DNA from: Nomia melanderi
Taxonomy: Eukaryota; Arthropoda; Insecta; Hymenoptera; Halictidae
Direction: 5' to 3'
NCBI RefSeq assembly: GCF_051020985.1
Contig: NC_135008.1
Location: 806,001-870,000, forward strand
Length of the DNA stretch: 64,000 nt
In this document: positions 1-11,827 of the stretch, in pieces
Layout: each line of letters opens with the position of its first letter
How positions within the stretch are numbered: the stretch's first letter is position 1
Notes under the pieces: generated by a model
Told to the model about the DNA's origin: nothing
The model's database searches: none
Seen by the model: only the letters and a program-made list of their open reading frames with translations
Made by a program: the position numbers and the translations under genes

Positions 1-704
1 ATCGTCGGTATTTGGATCGGTCGCTGTGTTACGCCCATGTACGCGGCCCCGGGGCGCGACGCGGCGCGACGCCTCGCTCCTGGTGGCGATGGACCGATGA
101 CGTTAGCGTTTAAAACGCCGCTAAAAATAATACGCGGCGAACAAGCGGTGGCATCTGGGAGAGCCCCTCTCCCTCGCGGTTCGTTAATTTCCAACAATTT
201 GTGCCGGCCTGGACTGCACGAAGATTCGACGCGTGGAAACGTACGATTCGAGCGGGTTAAGAGTCTCTCTCTCTTAATTGAACGCTCGAGTTACAGCGGC
301 GACTCCTCTCCCTGGTGTTCCAATTACAGTCGCGCTAACGATATTTACCATTGTTAAGCCGTGCCACTCTCTCGGTCTACCGCTGTTAACGGCACCGCGA
401 TAACGCGCTTAATCCGACGATAATTTCTATTCGCGGTAATCTTAATTACTCGTTACCCCCTGATTTTCCCTCGGCGCGCTCGCGACGGCTGGCTCCCGGG
501 GGTGGTCTCTCTCCGTCCCGCTTCGAGCTCGACCTTCGCGAAATTCCGACCGTTGCTGCTCGCTGCCTTCGCCGTCTTTCGCGCTGTCGTTTCGCGATTT
601 CCGCGTCTCGCCGTTCCGACTTCAACCCTCTTCGAACGCGAATTATTCGAACGAGGCGATCCCGCGGTCGCGACGTAGCGCCAACGGATCGCGACGAGGA
701 TGAC

Positions 705-836
705 GAGCAGACGCATTTCCGTTTTTCCTCGTCGCGTACGCTGCGCGAGAGGAAATTCGCCGTGTATACGTGGTGCGTGGACGCGAAATCGACGGCGTCA
801 CCGCCGCGAGAACGCGTCGCTCGAGTGCATAGGCCC
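705..836 (+). repeat. Solitary copy of a transposon end related to the element at 30814-31491
   Basis: This stretch resembles 31385-31492 in the same orientation. Shared words include CGTACGC-GCGCG, ATTCGCCGTG, a CGCGAA-TCG-CGGCGTC block and a terminal GTGCA-AGGCCCT. The matching left end (GGGCCT-TGCACAC) was not found nearby, so this looks like a truncated or solo terminus of the same MITE-like family. Alignment was by eye. Confidence 0.5.
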
Positions 837-3123
837 TTGGAAACCGAATTCGAACTACGCAGCTTTCTTACGTAACGCGCTGACCGAATCACGCGTGTAG
901 CCGGCGAACAACGACGTCCACGTCAGCGGCATAGGCGAACGTCGAAGCGCTTTATTGAGAATCATAGAAACATCGATGGGCCGGCACGGCGCAGCGCATA
1001 CGCCTTCCACATTGGACGTTCATTGGCGTAATCGGGGTGATTGTCGGCGATCGCTTTATTACGACGAATTGATTTTGATGTCAACCGATGTCAAACGGTC
1101 GCGAATTATCGTCAATTTGTCAGGACCGAGTTTCGATGCGTTCGATCGACCGGATCGACGCGATCGACGCGATCGCGAGCCGAAAGAACGCGCCGACGAC
1201 GAGGATTCTCTCGAAACTTGTTGATACTCGGACGAATCGCCGTTGGCGAGGCGCGAGCTGGCCGTTTCCTCCTGTCGTTAAAGGGTATCGGGCCGAGGCG
1301 GGGACGCGCGAAACGCGCGGTCAGGGATGGCCGGACGATCTTTCGGCATTTCTCGGCTCGTAAATCGGGCCGGGCCGTGGGTCCGGAAAGAATTCGGCGG
1401 CGATGCTCGTCGGATCACCAGCCGAGACGCTGTTCCGGGCGAATCCGGAACGGTCCGGCGGATTTGCTCGAGATTAGGTTCGAGGAACGAACATTAATCT
1501 GCCGATTACAGCGACTCGGGAACCTCCCATTCGCGGTACCGCGTCTGGAACAAGGTTCTTCGTCTTTGGTTATTGCGCAATAGTCGTTCGCGATTCGACC
1601 TCGACTACCCTCGTGATCGTCGTTCCCTCCGCTCGTTCTTTTCCGGCTGTCGGGATCGAATTTTCGTCGCGTTCGTCCCGAGACGCGACTCGAGGTGCGC
1701 GACGATCCATGAAAATCCGCGAGGATCTCGGTGACTTTCGACGCGACGCGAAGCCTCGTCCGTCGTCGGGAACGGCTCGATTCTAGAACAGCGTCGAAAG
1801 AGATTCGTTACACGTCGCGCGAGGACGCGGTATTCGTAACCTTTTCGCCGAATCGAAAGCGCGCGCACGCGAAAGCATCGTTCGCGCGGAGTAAATTGAA
1901 TTCTTTGTGCCGTCGACTTGGCTCGGCGCGCGTACTCGCCGGGACACGTACACGTAAGCGGGCGCGTGTGAGTTTTACGCGCGTCACGATGATAACGTTA
2001 ATTCCTCGCGTAGACTTCGAGCTCTTTTCGATCGAGTCACTTCCTTTACGTAACCGACCGATTTTACGGAGCACGCTGGTCTTCGTAAATTTCAACGAGC
2101 GCAGCCTTAACGGACTTCTTTTCCGAGCGAATCGAGTCATCTTTTACGAGACGTAATAAATCGTGGAGCGCGGCAATGCTCCCTCCCGTTATTGGGATCC
2201 TCGCGTTCGTAGAACCGTCTCCGACGCTCTGCCTCGCGCGACAAGCGAGGACCATTCGCGAGATGCGAATCCGTCGCTGCGGCGAGGGACGAAAGACGAC
2301 GTAGACCGAGAGAGGGCCGGCGCGTACTCGCCTGCGACACGCGACACGCGACACGCGTTTCACGGATAAAAGAAGAAAAGGAAATTTAATTCCGGTCTCG
2401 CGGTCTGTGGTACACCCGCGCCGCAAAGGGCTTCCTGTTCGGGGTCTCCGGTTCTCCCTCCGAGTCTTACGGTTACTTACGGACTTACCGACTTATGCCC
2501 GGCGTGTACCCCACCGCGCTCCCGAAGAAGCCAGACATTCCGCAGCCCGCTCCGCGAGCTAATCGCTCTAACGAGATCATATTATATTATTCCAACTTTG
2601 CTAATCTTTATTAATCTCATTTCCCCGCGAGGCGCGTGCGTTCGCGATCCTCTCCTCGTCCCTGCTTATTGTTTCCCGAAACAATCGAGACCGTTTGCCA
2701 CCGCGCCGTCTCGACCGCGATAACGTCCGCTCCGAGAAGATCGATGCTTCGCGACGATTCGCCTTCGAACTTGCCCGTCGATCTCCGTATCCTTCGGTTT
2801 CCCTCGAATTCGATCGCCGTCGAAACGGAAGAATAGCAGCGGTCCGGTGCGATCGGCGATAACGATCGACCGAATCCGAGTAGCATCGTCGAACGCGATG
2901 TCCTTGAGAGCGTTAGAGTCGCGGCGACGGGATGGAAAGGATGTCGGAGGTTCGCGTCCGCGGTGGACGATCGTCGGAGGTTCGCGGCCGGTCAAAATTC
3001 CTAGTCACACGACTACTGGGGCAAGGTGGGAATGCATCGCGAGTGCATCGCCCGGTGATGGAAGAGGAAGAAGGAGGCGGCGGAGAGGAGGGAGAAGGAG
3101 AAGGAGCGGGCGAGGAGACGAAC

Positions 3124-3168
3124 AAGAAGAAGAAGAAGAAGAAGAAGAAGAAGAAGAAGAAGAAGAAA
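3124..3168. repeat. (AAG)n microsatellite
   Basis: About 15 uninterrupted AAG units within a purine-rich tract that starts near 3060. It lies in svp intronic sequence. Confidence 0.9.
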
Positions 3169-4031
3169 GAGAAACGCGGCGAGCGCGCGTCGTTCTCGTT
3201 AGTTTCGCCTCCTACGAGGGGCGAGACGTCGGCTAACGGCAACAGGATCTTGGAAGCGAAGCGCGTTACACGAGCGCAGATAGGCGCAGACCGTTCCGCA
3301 GACCGTTCCGCAGATCGTTTTCCGCAGGCCCTCCCGCGAGTCGTCCCGCAGCCCGACCGAGGTGGCAACGGCGGCCGCCGGCGCGTGCATCGATCATAGA
3401 ATTACGAAGCGCGACGCATCCCGAACGCATCCTCTGTGACCAATTATCTCGCTAACGAAGCCCCCGCCGCTATCTGCCTACCGCTCTGCCCGAACAACGC
3501 GCCGCGCCGCGCCGCGCCGCGCCGGCCTGCTAATTAATTATAACAATGTCGTTAATTTTACGCGGCCGACTCGAAATGTTACCGACCGAATCGTCCGGTC
3601 GCTCTTTTCTTAGCAACCTGTTCGTTTCCTCCTTTCTCGTTCCTCGCATTCTTTTCCCCTCGAGTTTCCTCGGCGGGATTCTTTGGAAGTTTTCCGGAAA
3701 TAATCGCGGGGAACACGAGGGAAGGGAGTCGGGGGCTAGTCGCGGGCGACGCGTTCCTCGATCCGAGTCGAGGCGAGGCGAGAGGCGAGGCGAGTCGTTA
3801 TCGGCGCGGATTCTCGGACACGGAGCGGCGATTTCTAAGCTCGCGCGCGCGGATACGTACTTCCGAGGCGAACGAGGAAACGTTGTTTCGAGTTACTACT
3901 CGGAATGGAATGGCTGCGAACGAGGCAGAGCAATGAAAATTCAATGACGCGAGCAATTTGAGCTCTCGAGGGCCGCGCAAGCTGCAATCTGAAAGTATAA
4001 ACAGTAGTTGTTTGAGTTCCCTTTCGCTCGG

Positions 4032-4051
4032 GCGCGCGCGCGCGCGCGCGG
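4032..4051. repeat. (CG)n dinucleotide run
   Basis: About ten alternating CG units, potentially Z-DNA forming. It lies in svp intronic sequence and is consistent with the lack of CpG depletion in this genome. Confidence 0.85.
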
Positions 4052-4340
4052 GCGGGCGTGCGCACGCATGCATACGTACACGAGCGCAGGCTCTTTCTCT
4101 CTGTCGCTCACCTCCGCCCCTTTCCTTCGGTCCGTCCCTCTTTGTTACTCTTTTTCTCGCAGAAAACCTTCCTCCGTTTCTCCCTTTTCCCCGGATGCAT
4201 TTCACCGTTTTCTCTCGCGCCACCTGAATGCACGTGCACGGTGTCCCCGGTGGTTCGCTCGCGTACTGTAATCGCGTAATTTGCGTGTAACGACGCAATT
4301 TGTAGTTACGGCGACCCCGGAGACTCTTTCGTAACATGCT

Positions 4341-4420
4341 CGACGACCACGACGACGACGACGACGACGACGACGAAGACGACGACGTTGGCGACGACGA
4401 CGACAACGATTACGACTACG
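4341..4420. repeat. (GAC)n trinucleotide repeat, imperfect
   Basis: GAC/GAA/GTT units in one register give a fake Asp-rich frame. I treat it as a microsatellite, not coding sequence. Confidence 0.85.
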
Positions 4421-5368
4421 GTACGAGGATGCGAACGGCGAAGATGACTGCCGCGACGAACGCGAACACGACCACCACGACTGCACCGACGAAAACAAAG
4501 ACAAAGACGAACACGAGCACGGTTACAGCCAGTACCGAATAGAAAACCGAGCGCTAAGATGGCTGCGCAACCTCGGTCGCGCGTCTTTGACGCGATCCGG
4601 TCAAACTCGACGCAACGAATTTTTCGAGCGGACACGCTCTTTCGTCTCGATACTTTCACCTTTGCGTTCGACTCGCCGCAACTTGGCACGCGTTAGTTCT
4701 CGCAATCTAAAGCACACTAGTAGAGAAATCTAACGTTGTCTGCCCCGAAATTGTCTCAACCTCTCTCTGTCCTCTGCACGACGTTAATGTACTTCCGTCG
4801 AAGGAATCGCACCCCGATCCTCTCGGTGGACGTCGATAACGATTCCCATTCTCCACGACGTCGATAATTCCCGATTCCCGTTCGAACGTCGGAAGAGTTC
4901 TGCTCGAGAGTCCGGTTCAAGGTTTCCATACAGCCGGAGCATTGTTGTCACGGTCATGGTACGAATCGCCGGTTAATCCGTTTCACGTAATACGCTTTGC
5001 GTCACGTTTCGTCGATCGTTTTCGTTTCGGCGAATGAATCTCGTTCCCTTGGATCTCAACGGTGGCTTGGAAAGGAGAGTTCCGGGAGGTGTCTCCTCTT
5101 TTCTGTGCTCATCGTCGTCGTCGTCGTCATAGACGATAAAATTCGCCAAAGAACTCCGAATCTAGATATTCGCCAGTTTCTCATGTAGATCGGTTACGAA
5201 GGTTCTCGTGAGCGGTGATCGTTGCTTGTTCGTTTATCTCGTGAAACCCGTACGTCCGGTGTTCGCCGATGCGATCGCAAAGAATATTCCGATTCGACCG
5301 AGCAAGAGGAGAGGTGACGGGACGAAAAGGATACGAGATTTTTAACTTGTAACTTTGCCTCTTTTTAG

Positions 5369-5518
5369 GATGCAAAAGCTTCTTCAAGAGAAGCGTCAGG
5401 AGAAACCTAACGTACTCGTGTCGGGGGAATAGGAACTGTCCCATCGACCAACACCATAGGAATCAGTGCCAGTTTTGTCGATTGAAAAAGTGCCTGAAGA
5501 TGGGCATGCGACGGGAAG
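5369..5518 (+). CDS. svp: svp coding exon: second zinc finger of the DNA-binding domain
   Basis: The frame opens with the last two bases of a Gly codon and reads GCKSFFKRSVRRNLTYSC. It continues through the rest of zinc finger 2 with all four zinc cysteines (in TYSC, NRNC, NQC and QFC), and ends with CLKMGMRRE plus one base. The leading GCKS is the recognition-helix P-box characteristic of nuclear receptors that read AGGTCA half-sites. The acceptor is TTTTTAG ending at 5368; the donor is GTAGGT at 5519. The phase-1 end (GAA G) joins 16183 (CC) to make Ala, matching the COUP-TF linker EAVQRGRVPP. The Phe in QFC stands where the Drosophila protein, as I recall it, has Tyr, a conservative change. 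Confidence 0.97.
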
Positions 5519-6157
5519 GTAGGTACCGAATCACATCGCTCGCGGAAACGTCGACGGCGCTCGTCGCCGCTCGCACCGGTCACCGCCGCGATTCCGCCGC
5601 GGATCCACGCCGCTTTAAAATAGAGGAACGGCCGGGAATCGGCGCGCCGAGTAGCGTAAGGTTAAAGTTCGCCGAGGCGGAAACGGTTCGATTAGCTTCG
5701 ATTTGCTTCGATTCGCTTCGATTTGCTCCCAATGGATTCGCCGAGCGATCGCCGCCGCCGCCGCCGCCGCGAGAGCATCCTCGGAACTCGCCGCGGCTAA
5801 CGCGAGACAAGACCGCGTATTTATATCCGAACGCGTTCTCGTTTCGGTCGTGCTCGAGTTCCTCCGGACGTCTCTTCCCGAGCGGCGGCCCGTTATCGAT
5901 ACGCTCGATCTTCGTCGCGCTCGATCTTCAGGACGCGAAACGCGAAAGGACGCGCCTCGCGCAGGAGCCGATCGCGCGAGTCGAGGCTCGCCGAATCTCG
6001 CGAGTCTTCTTCCGAGTAGCAGCCGGTTCTCGATTTCAGGATGGCCGCGGGAACACCGGCGGCGCACGGTCCGCGAAAACTCCGGGAAGGTTCCCACGCC
6101 ACTCCCCTTCCGAGATTCGTTCCTTTTTCTCCTCTTGAACTTGGCTGTTCGCGGCGC

Positions 6158-6180
6158 GATAACATCTGACCTTGTTGGAG
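6158..6180 (-). promoter_or_regulatory. Nuclear-receptor monomer half-site, copy 1 of a duplicated motif
   Basis: It contains CATCTGACCTTGTT (6163-6176); the reverse strand carries CAAGGTCA, the extended half-site bound by FTZ-F1/ERR-type receptors. The surrounding 23 bases recur at 6508-6530 with two differences. Function is inferred. Confidence 0.45.
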
Positions 6181-6507
6181 CACGCACGAGCTGGTCACCG
6201 ACGCGCGCTCGGCCCAGGTGTACTTGTTTCCGTCCGTCCGAGGCTCCGGCGCGATCCCTCGATTCCCCGATTCCTCGATTTCACGACTCGACTTTCCCGA
6301 GTGGCCCGTCGGCTCGCGGCCGCGGTTCATCCGTGCGGCGGTCCCGCGGAAAGCGGTCGATCCTCTCCGATTTTCCCACGTATCCGAGCGCCGTCCGGCC
6401 GCGCCGCGCCGCGTCGCCCCGACTTTCGTCTTCCGTGCTCTTTCCCGTTCTATCTGCCCCTTTCTCTCTCCGTTCCTCTTCCCCTCCCCCTCCGTATCGC
6501 GCGGCTA

Positions 6508-6530
6508 GATAGCATCTGACCTTGTTCGAG
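6508..6530 (-). promoter_or_regulatory. Nuclear-receptor monomer half-site, copy 2 of a duplicated motif
   Basis: It has the same 14-base core as 6163-6176, here at 6513-6526, in the same orientation 350 bp away. The sequence between the two copies is unrelated, which suggests that selection or a small duplication kept the two sites. Confidence 0.45.
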
Positions 6531-7435
6531 GCGAACGCTAGCGAGACGGTCATCGACACGAACGGTCAAGGAGCGCGGCCGAGAGAAACTCGGCGGACGC
6601 AGGACGCGAGACGCAGGACACCGCGGGGTGAGCGTATACACAATTCGACCGATCGAGTCCGTCTTCGGCCGAAGGAGAATTCGGAATGCGGGGCGTCGAG
6701 CATTTTTTTCCACGCGCGCGCGCGCCGCCGACCTCGTCGCGTTTTTCCCACGAGAAGACTGCTCCCGTTTGCTGCCCCGTCGCGGCCACGTCCGCTTATT
6801 ATACGGGATGATGTCTCGACTTTTGAGAATAATTGAACGCGTTCGCTCGCGCGGGGCACGCAACTTTGTCCCCGTTGCCCCGGAGCGGGCGAGCCTTCCC
6901 TCGAGCGGACCGGGAGAAATCGCCGATACGAGCCGCTCGCCGGCCGAGGATGGGAACTTTCGGGCAGAGGGGAACGAGAGGACTCGGAGCGAGGAACGAT
7001 TCGAAATCGGTTTCGCTGGAAGGGCTCGCCTCGGCGTCGAACGGGCCACGGTGCTCGACGATCGCACGGCGAGGCGAGCGGAGCGACGAGGACGAGAAGA
7101 GGAAGCGGATAAGCGAGCGACGCACGGATAAGAGGAGAGACGAACGCGAAACGGAGACGAAACCGAGTCGAACCCCGCGCCGATGCCTGTATGCACCGAG
7201 GTCGTGGCTGATGCTAGGCTCAAGACGAGAACGAGAGGACGAAGTGGATGAGCAACGGTAGAAGGAAAAGAACGAGTAAAGAGAAGGAACGTTAAAGGCA
7301 AGAAGGACGCTCGGCTGAGGATCGCGAAGCCTGCTGAGGGATGGGGAGCGGAGCGAGGTGAACCGTCTTGGTAGGGGGCTAGAAGAGAGCAGAAGGGGAA
7401 GGAGTTACGCGGGGCAAGAGGAGACGAGTCGGTGG

Positions 7436-7595
7436 TCCGAGGTCAGCGGGGTGCATGACCTTACCTCGGGGGCCCCTTCCTTCCGTGGGGCCCCTGAGGC
7501 AGACAGGATGCGCTCAAGATTACCCCGTAGATACTGTCCGCGATGATTACAGAAATCTAGGAAGCCGCTCAATTTAATTAACCCTTAATTGCGAA
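7436..7595. promoter_or_regulatory. Candidate intronic enhancer with inverted AGGTCA sites, a GC hairpin and homeodomain sites
   Basis: AGGTCA (7440-7445) faces TGACCT (7456-7461) across 10 bases. Directly after is a 13-bp stem (7464-7476 with 7487-7499, one mismatch) around a 10-base loop. The block ends with TTAATTAA-type homeodomain sites near 7571-7590. CpG is low compared with the flanks. The role is inferred from composition and motifs only. Confidence 0.35.
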
Positions 7596-7600
7596 TGCCG

Positions 7601-7655
7601 GACGACGACGACGACGACGACGACCACGTCGACGACGCGGACGACGACGACGACA
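7601..7655. repeat. (GAC)n trinucleotide repeat
   Basis: A run of GAC units with a few substitutions, directly after the homeodomain-site block. Confidence 0.85.
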
Positions 7656-8439
7656 GCATCGACGCCTTTTCGAAATCTTTCCCGTCGATCGGCGCTGCCT
7701 CTGCGAAACTCCGCCGACTCGAGCGGCCCTCGGTATCGCGGGAAAACGATCGAACCGTAAAATCGAGAAATTCGAAACGATACATTCCGCGAACGATTTC
7801 CTTCGGGAATTCTCCTCGGCTGCCCGGTGGCGTGCCGACTCTTTCGGAAAAGGAGCCGGAACGGACGCGCCGGCTCCAAGACGAACTCCACTTGTTGTTG
7901 GGCTCTCGTCGTCGTGGCCGTCGAAAACGTAGAGCGCGGCACGGTGCCGGCGATGCAACCACGACGGCCATTATGGCCGCATTAACTGAAATTAGACATT
8001 GTTTCCCTTGCCGGGGTTGGAGCGATCCAACAATAGGAGGACGACGAAGGCGGATAGCCGGCCTGCTCGAACGAACGTTCGGGGCAGCCGAACCGAAGCA
8101 AAACGACAAACAGGACAGCGGGAGAATGTAAAAAGGGACGAGAGAGGAGCCGAGACCGAGCAAGATGGTAAAAATTACGCGGGGTCAACACACGGTGGAA
8201 GGGAGGTAGCGAGGAAACGAGAGAGCGATCCGCAGAGGAAGAGAGCCGGAGAGACCGAGAGAGAAAGTATAACGTACAACGCGCGCAACCTCTACCTACT
8301 CTTTTGTCTCTTTCCTCGTTTATCTCGCGCTCTTCCTCCCCATCTCTGCCTATCTCCTCTCTCTCGTCTAAGCATTTTTCTCGGTCCCCGATGACTACCT
8401 TCCTCCCCAGCGTGCGCCGGGAAGAGATTGCCGATATTA

Positions 8440-8515
8440 CGGCAGGGTCAGGATCGTGACTTTAATCAATTAGCGAAGTTTCTCGGACCGGGGAAATGAT
8501 TAGTAATCCGAGCAC
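8440..8515. promoter_or_regulatory. Low-CpG block with homeodomain-like sites
   Basis: GGGTCAGG, ATCAATTAG and ATGATTAGTAATCC lie within about 65 bases of otherwise GC-rich intron. These are AGGTCA-like and Hox/PBC-like motifs. Candidate enhancer only. Confidence 0.3.
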
Positions 8516-9004
8516 CGCTCGATTCCCGATTCTTTCCGTCGGAAACCAGCCACCTTCTCTATTTCCCCTATGATACCTCCGACGGGACTCGCCAATAACC
8601 GAAATTCGTTTCCGCCTGTGATTCGATCCCTTTCGCTCCGCACGCGAGCAAAGAACGACCTCGAGACTCGCGGGCACCGAGGCGATGGAACGGAAACGGG
8701 CATCGTTCGGTTACGCGAGAGAATCGTCGCGACAAATCGATTCGATCCCTCGGGACGCCCTCGAAGTAAGACCGTTTCGCGACGCCGGACGACTTTCGGC
8801 GCGAGTGACAATTAATATCGCGGCGCGTAACGCCTCGTCGTTCGTCCTCGATCGGACTCGAGCGTCGGTCGGTTCTCGAGTCGGCCTGAAGAGCTGGCGC
8901 GAGAAGAACGGACGGCCGGCGTTCGATTCGACGAGCGCCGAAGAAAAAATCGGCTCGCAGATCGTCGCGCGACCGTCTTTGAATCGTTAACGCGAAGCGT
9001 AGCG

Positions 9005-9230
9005 GCCTGCGGGCCGTGTTTACTCCGCATAATCTCTTTCCGACCATTAAAATACAAAGTAGACGCATTACCATGACAAAACTGTCCCCGGGTCAAGAGT
9101 ACCTGACACCGTTCGTGGGGGATTGCGATCGGAACTCGGGCTCGTTATGCATATTCAGAACGGTGCAAGGTCCACCGTTGCCCGTATTACTCTTTGTTCG
9201 TTCCCCCTGCTCGACATCTAGGTAAACTTT
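9005..9230. promoter_or_regulatory. Candidate conserved intronic enhancer, ending in a splice-like AG|GT
   Basis: A low-CpG block in a CpG-rich intron. It holds GTTTAC (forkhead-like), GGGTCAAGAG, TTATGCATATT (POU/octamer-like), AAGGTCCA and CTTTGTTCG (Sox-like). Its right end is a pyrimidine-rich tract running into TCTAG|GTAAAC at 9221/9222, a weak ratchet-point lookalike. Confidence 0.35.
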
Positions 9231-9287
9231 CCTTTCGGCTCGCGCTTCGTGCACGCGTTCCCCTATCTCCGTCCGCCCGGCTTCTTC

Positions 9288-9443
9288 TTGCCTGCTTTCT
9301 TGCCTGCTTTCTTGCCTGTCTTCTTGCCTGCCTTCTTGCCTGCCCGCTTGCCTGCCTGCCTGCCTGCCTGCCTGCTTGCTCGCCTGCCTGCTCGCCTGCC
9401 TGCTCGCCTGCCTGCTCGCCTGCCTGCCTGCCTGCCTGCCTGC
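9288..9443. repeat. (CCTG/CTTG)n tetranucleotide array
   Basis: About 156 bp of CTTG, CCTG, CTTT and CTCG units in one register. It creates Cys/Leu/Ala-rich and Gln/Ala/Gly-rich pseudo-frames on both strands, which are artefacts. Confidence 0.9.
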
Positions 9444-10585
9444 GGGAACGACGGGTTTTGGTCACGGTAATGGACGTTTCTTCGCCGCGAACTTCCCGGT
9501 CGTGTTCTCGCCGTTAAACGATGAGTCGCGCGCGATACGACGATCATCGTTCCCTCCGAGGATCGCCGGACCGCGGTGCCCGCGTAGCGATAATCCGCGA
9601 GTCAAATTCGAATTTCCCTCGGACATCGCACAGATGTCGCGATTATACGCTTAGACACGCGCGCGCGAGCAAGTACCCGAGCGCATAGTCTAGTCGTATC
9701 GGATTCGGAGCAACCAGAAGCGACCTTCGAGGCAGCCGAGCGCTCTCGCGCGATCAGAATGTGAAAGTTCATTCGGAAAAGGCGGTCAGCGCGACTTCGG
9801 TCGACACGGGCAATCCATCGGCGCGTTTATTTTCAGCGGCGAGCGCTCCTCTTTCCTTTCCGTCGTTTCGCTCGTTACGCTCCGCGACCGGTCCGTTTTC
9901 TTCTCTTTCAGGCCGAACCGTCGATGCAACGACCATCGGTTCGAGTCACCGCGGGAATCGCGAGAGAATCGAGAAGGAGAGAGGGACGGGGCAATTAGAA
10001 ACGAAAAGATGCGCGACGCGAGTATCGACAGCCGTTACCTGGCAGAGCTCACCTGCCACGCATCCGCGCGAACCAGTCCCCGATAGGCGCGGACGTGGGC
10101 AGATAAAACAGCCACGCGATCGCCTTCCACCGCTCTGTTGCCGATGCGAACGCGAGCGTTCCGACCGTGTCGAATCGCCGGTGAATCGAGTCGGGAGTCG
10201 ATCGCGCTCCGGGCCGATCCTCGTCGGATTTTCGAAAACGACGCGGCTGCGGACCTCTCGAGGTCTCGCGAGCGGAGGTTTCACGGACCGAGCTGGCGAA
10301 AAGGTAAAGCGTTGTCGACGACGCGTCGCGACGGCCGGATCGCGACGAGCCGCCGTTGAGTCAACGGTCGCGCTCCTTTCGTTTCGGGTCAGCAACTGAA
10401 TGACGCTTTTCTATTTTTACACGGGAAGATTGTGAATAGCGCGCGTTTCCATTTCTAAACAGCCAATAGAAAAGTGAAGCTAAATAATTAGAGGGAAGAG
10501 GAATAAATAAACTTGCACTCGGAAGCCTTCCGTTGGAGGCATTCAACGCGTTCGCCAATGAGTCACGCGCGACATTCTTCGAAAG

Positions 10586-10637
10586 GAACGAACGAACGAA
10601 CGAACGGACGAACGGACGGACGAACGGACGGACGAAC
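10586..10637. repeat. (GAAC/GGAC)n tetranucleotide array
   Basis: Interleaved ACGA and ACGG units over about 52 bp in the svp intron. Confidence 0.85.
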
Positions 10638-11781
10638 GCGCGCGAGTCGAGGAACAAAGTGATTACCTCGATATTCCGCGTATTCGCGGATCACACGAGG
10701 CTTCGTATCGCGCGCGAGACTTTATAATTTCGACGTATCGAACGGAACGGCGGCCGAGAGTCAGCTCTCGAGTGCAAAGGGTTAATTTGATCGTACGAGC
10801 CGATAGGCTCCGCCACTTTGAAACGGTGTAACGGAGGAGCGCCGGTTGCCACTCAAACGGCTAACGGCGCGACGCCGGCGTCTCGTCGGCTTCGACGGTT
10901 CCTCGACGAGGATCTAGCGAGTAAGCGAAGGACGAGGAATCGGTGGTTCGAGTGAATCACGCTCCGAAAGTATTCTCGTCCAGCGCGAGTCGCGGGGAGG
11001 GGGACGGTTTGAAAGACAGTAGGTCAAAAGAGCGTTCTCTCGGCCGCGAACCGGAACGGAGGAAGGACATCGCTCGAAGGAATTCCTCGGCCGGGTGGCT
11101 CCCACGCAATCGTCGCGAGCGATTCACGCGACTCACGCGATTACGCGTAATGGAAGAAGCGAACGCGTCGAGTCGACTCGGCCGGGGAACGTTGCCAGCC
11201 GATGTTTTCGAGAATCCGCCGTGGCTCGGCAATCGCGAGGCTGCGATTCGCGAGTGCGTCTCGGAAGGGGTTGACGACTCTCGTCGAACTCTCACGTTCG
11301 TCGCGTATTTCGCGCACGCGAGCCTCCGTGTACGGTGCATTGCTCGCGTAGCTGACCGTAAACTACGATAACTATCGGGTTGGATGCGAGAACGCGCGTT
11401 GCCCGCGTGCGCGCGCGAATCGAATCGAATGGAATCGCCGGCGAACGAAGGAAAGCTGAAATTAATAACGCAGCTACAGCCTTTCCTCCGCCATCTTTCT
11501 CTTTTCCGAGAGCCGAGGAGGAGCACTCTCGGCTCGCTGCTCCTTTCGATCTCGCTCTCGTTCTGATTCCTCCCGCGGATTTCGCTCTCGTTTCGTTTCG
11601 TTTCGTTTCGATCCGATAGGTTCCGTTCGGTGCCGGCCCGGATTCGTCTTGCCGGCTCGTCCGTCGCGCATTCCACGATCTTAATGTTGTTCGCATATAA
11701 CGCAAGACCGTACCGTTGAGTAGCATGCGAGCGCAGGCCTCGCCGCGAGCAGACACCGTGGGAATGTTAGGCGGGCCCGCT

Positions 11782-11827
11782 GCCGCACTGGCCGCGCCGG
11801 CCGCGCTGGCCGCGCCGGCCGCGCGCG
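11782..11827. repeat. GC-rich 12-bp tandem repeat
   Basis: Alternating CTGGCCGCGCCGGC-type units, nearly palindromic, in the svp intron. Confidence 0.75.

Larger units (their letters stand above)
1..5368 (+). other. svp: svp intron upstream of the zinc-finger-2 exon (right part)
   Basis: This must be intronic or 5' svp sequence, because the exon at 5369 starts inside a codon after a good acceptor (a pyrimidine run, then TTTTTAG at 5362-5368). I see no first-zinc-finger coding sequence and no other recognisable protein. The stretch is CpG-rich and holds an AAG run (3124-3168), a CG run (4032-4051), a GAC run (4341-4420) and one end of a dispersed repeat (about 705-836). Open frames here have no family signature and are treated as chance. 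Confidence 0.7.

Noticed and set aside
1..5368. svp first zinc-finger exon within the window
   Set aside because: I looked for the first-finger Cys pattern and the CVVCGDKSSG-type region and found nothing; the exon must lie upstream.
9187..9547. Cys/Leu-rich and Gln/Ala/Gly-rich frames on both strands
   Set aside because: Translations of a tetranucleotide microsatellite.
9900..10399. Alternative svp exon after the acceptor-like CTCTTTCAG at 9911
   Set aside because: The phase fits and the frame stays open, but the encoded residues resemble no COUP-TF sequence and there is no convincing donor.
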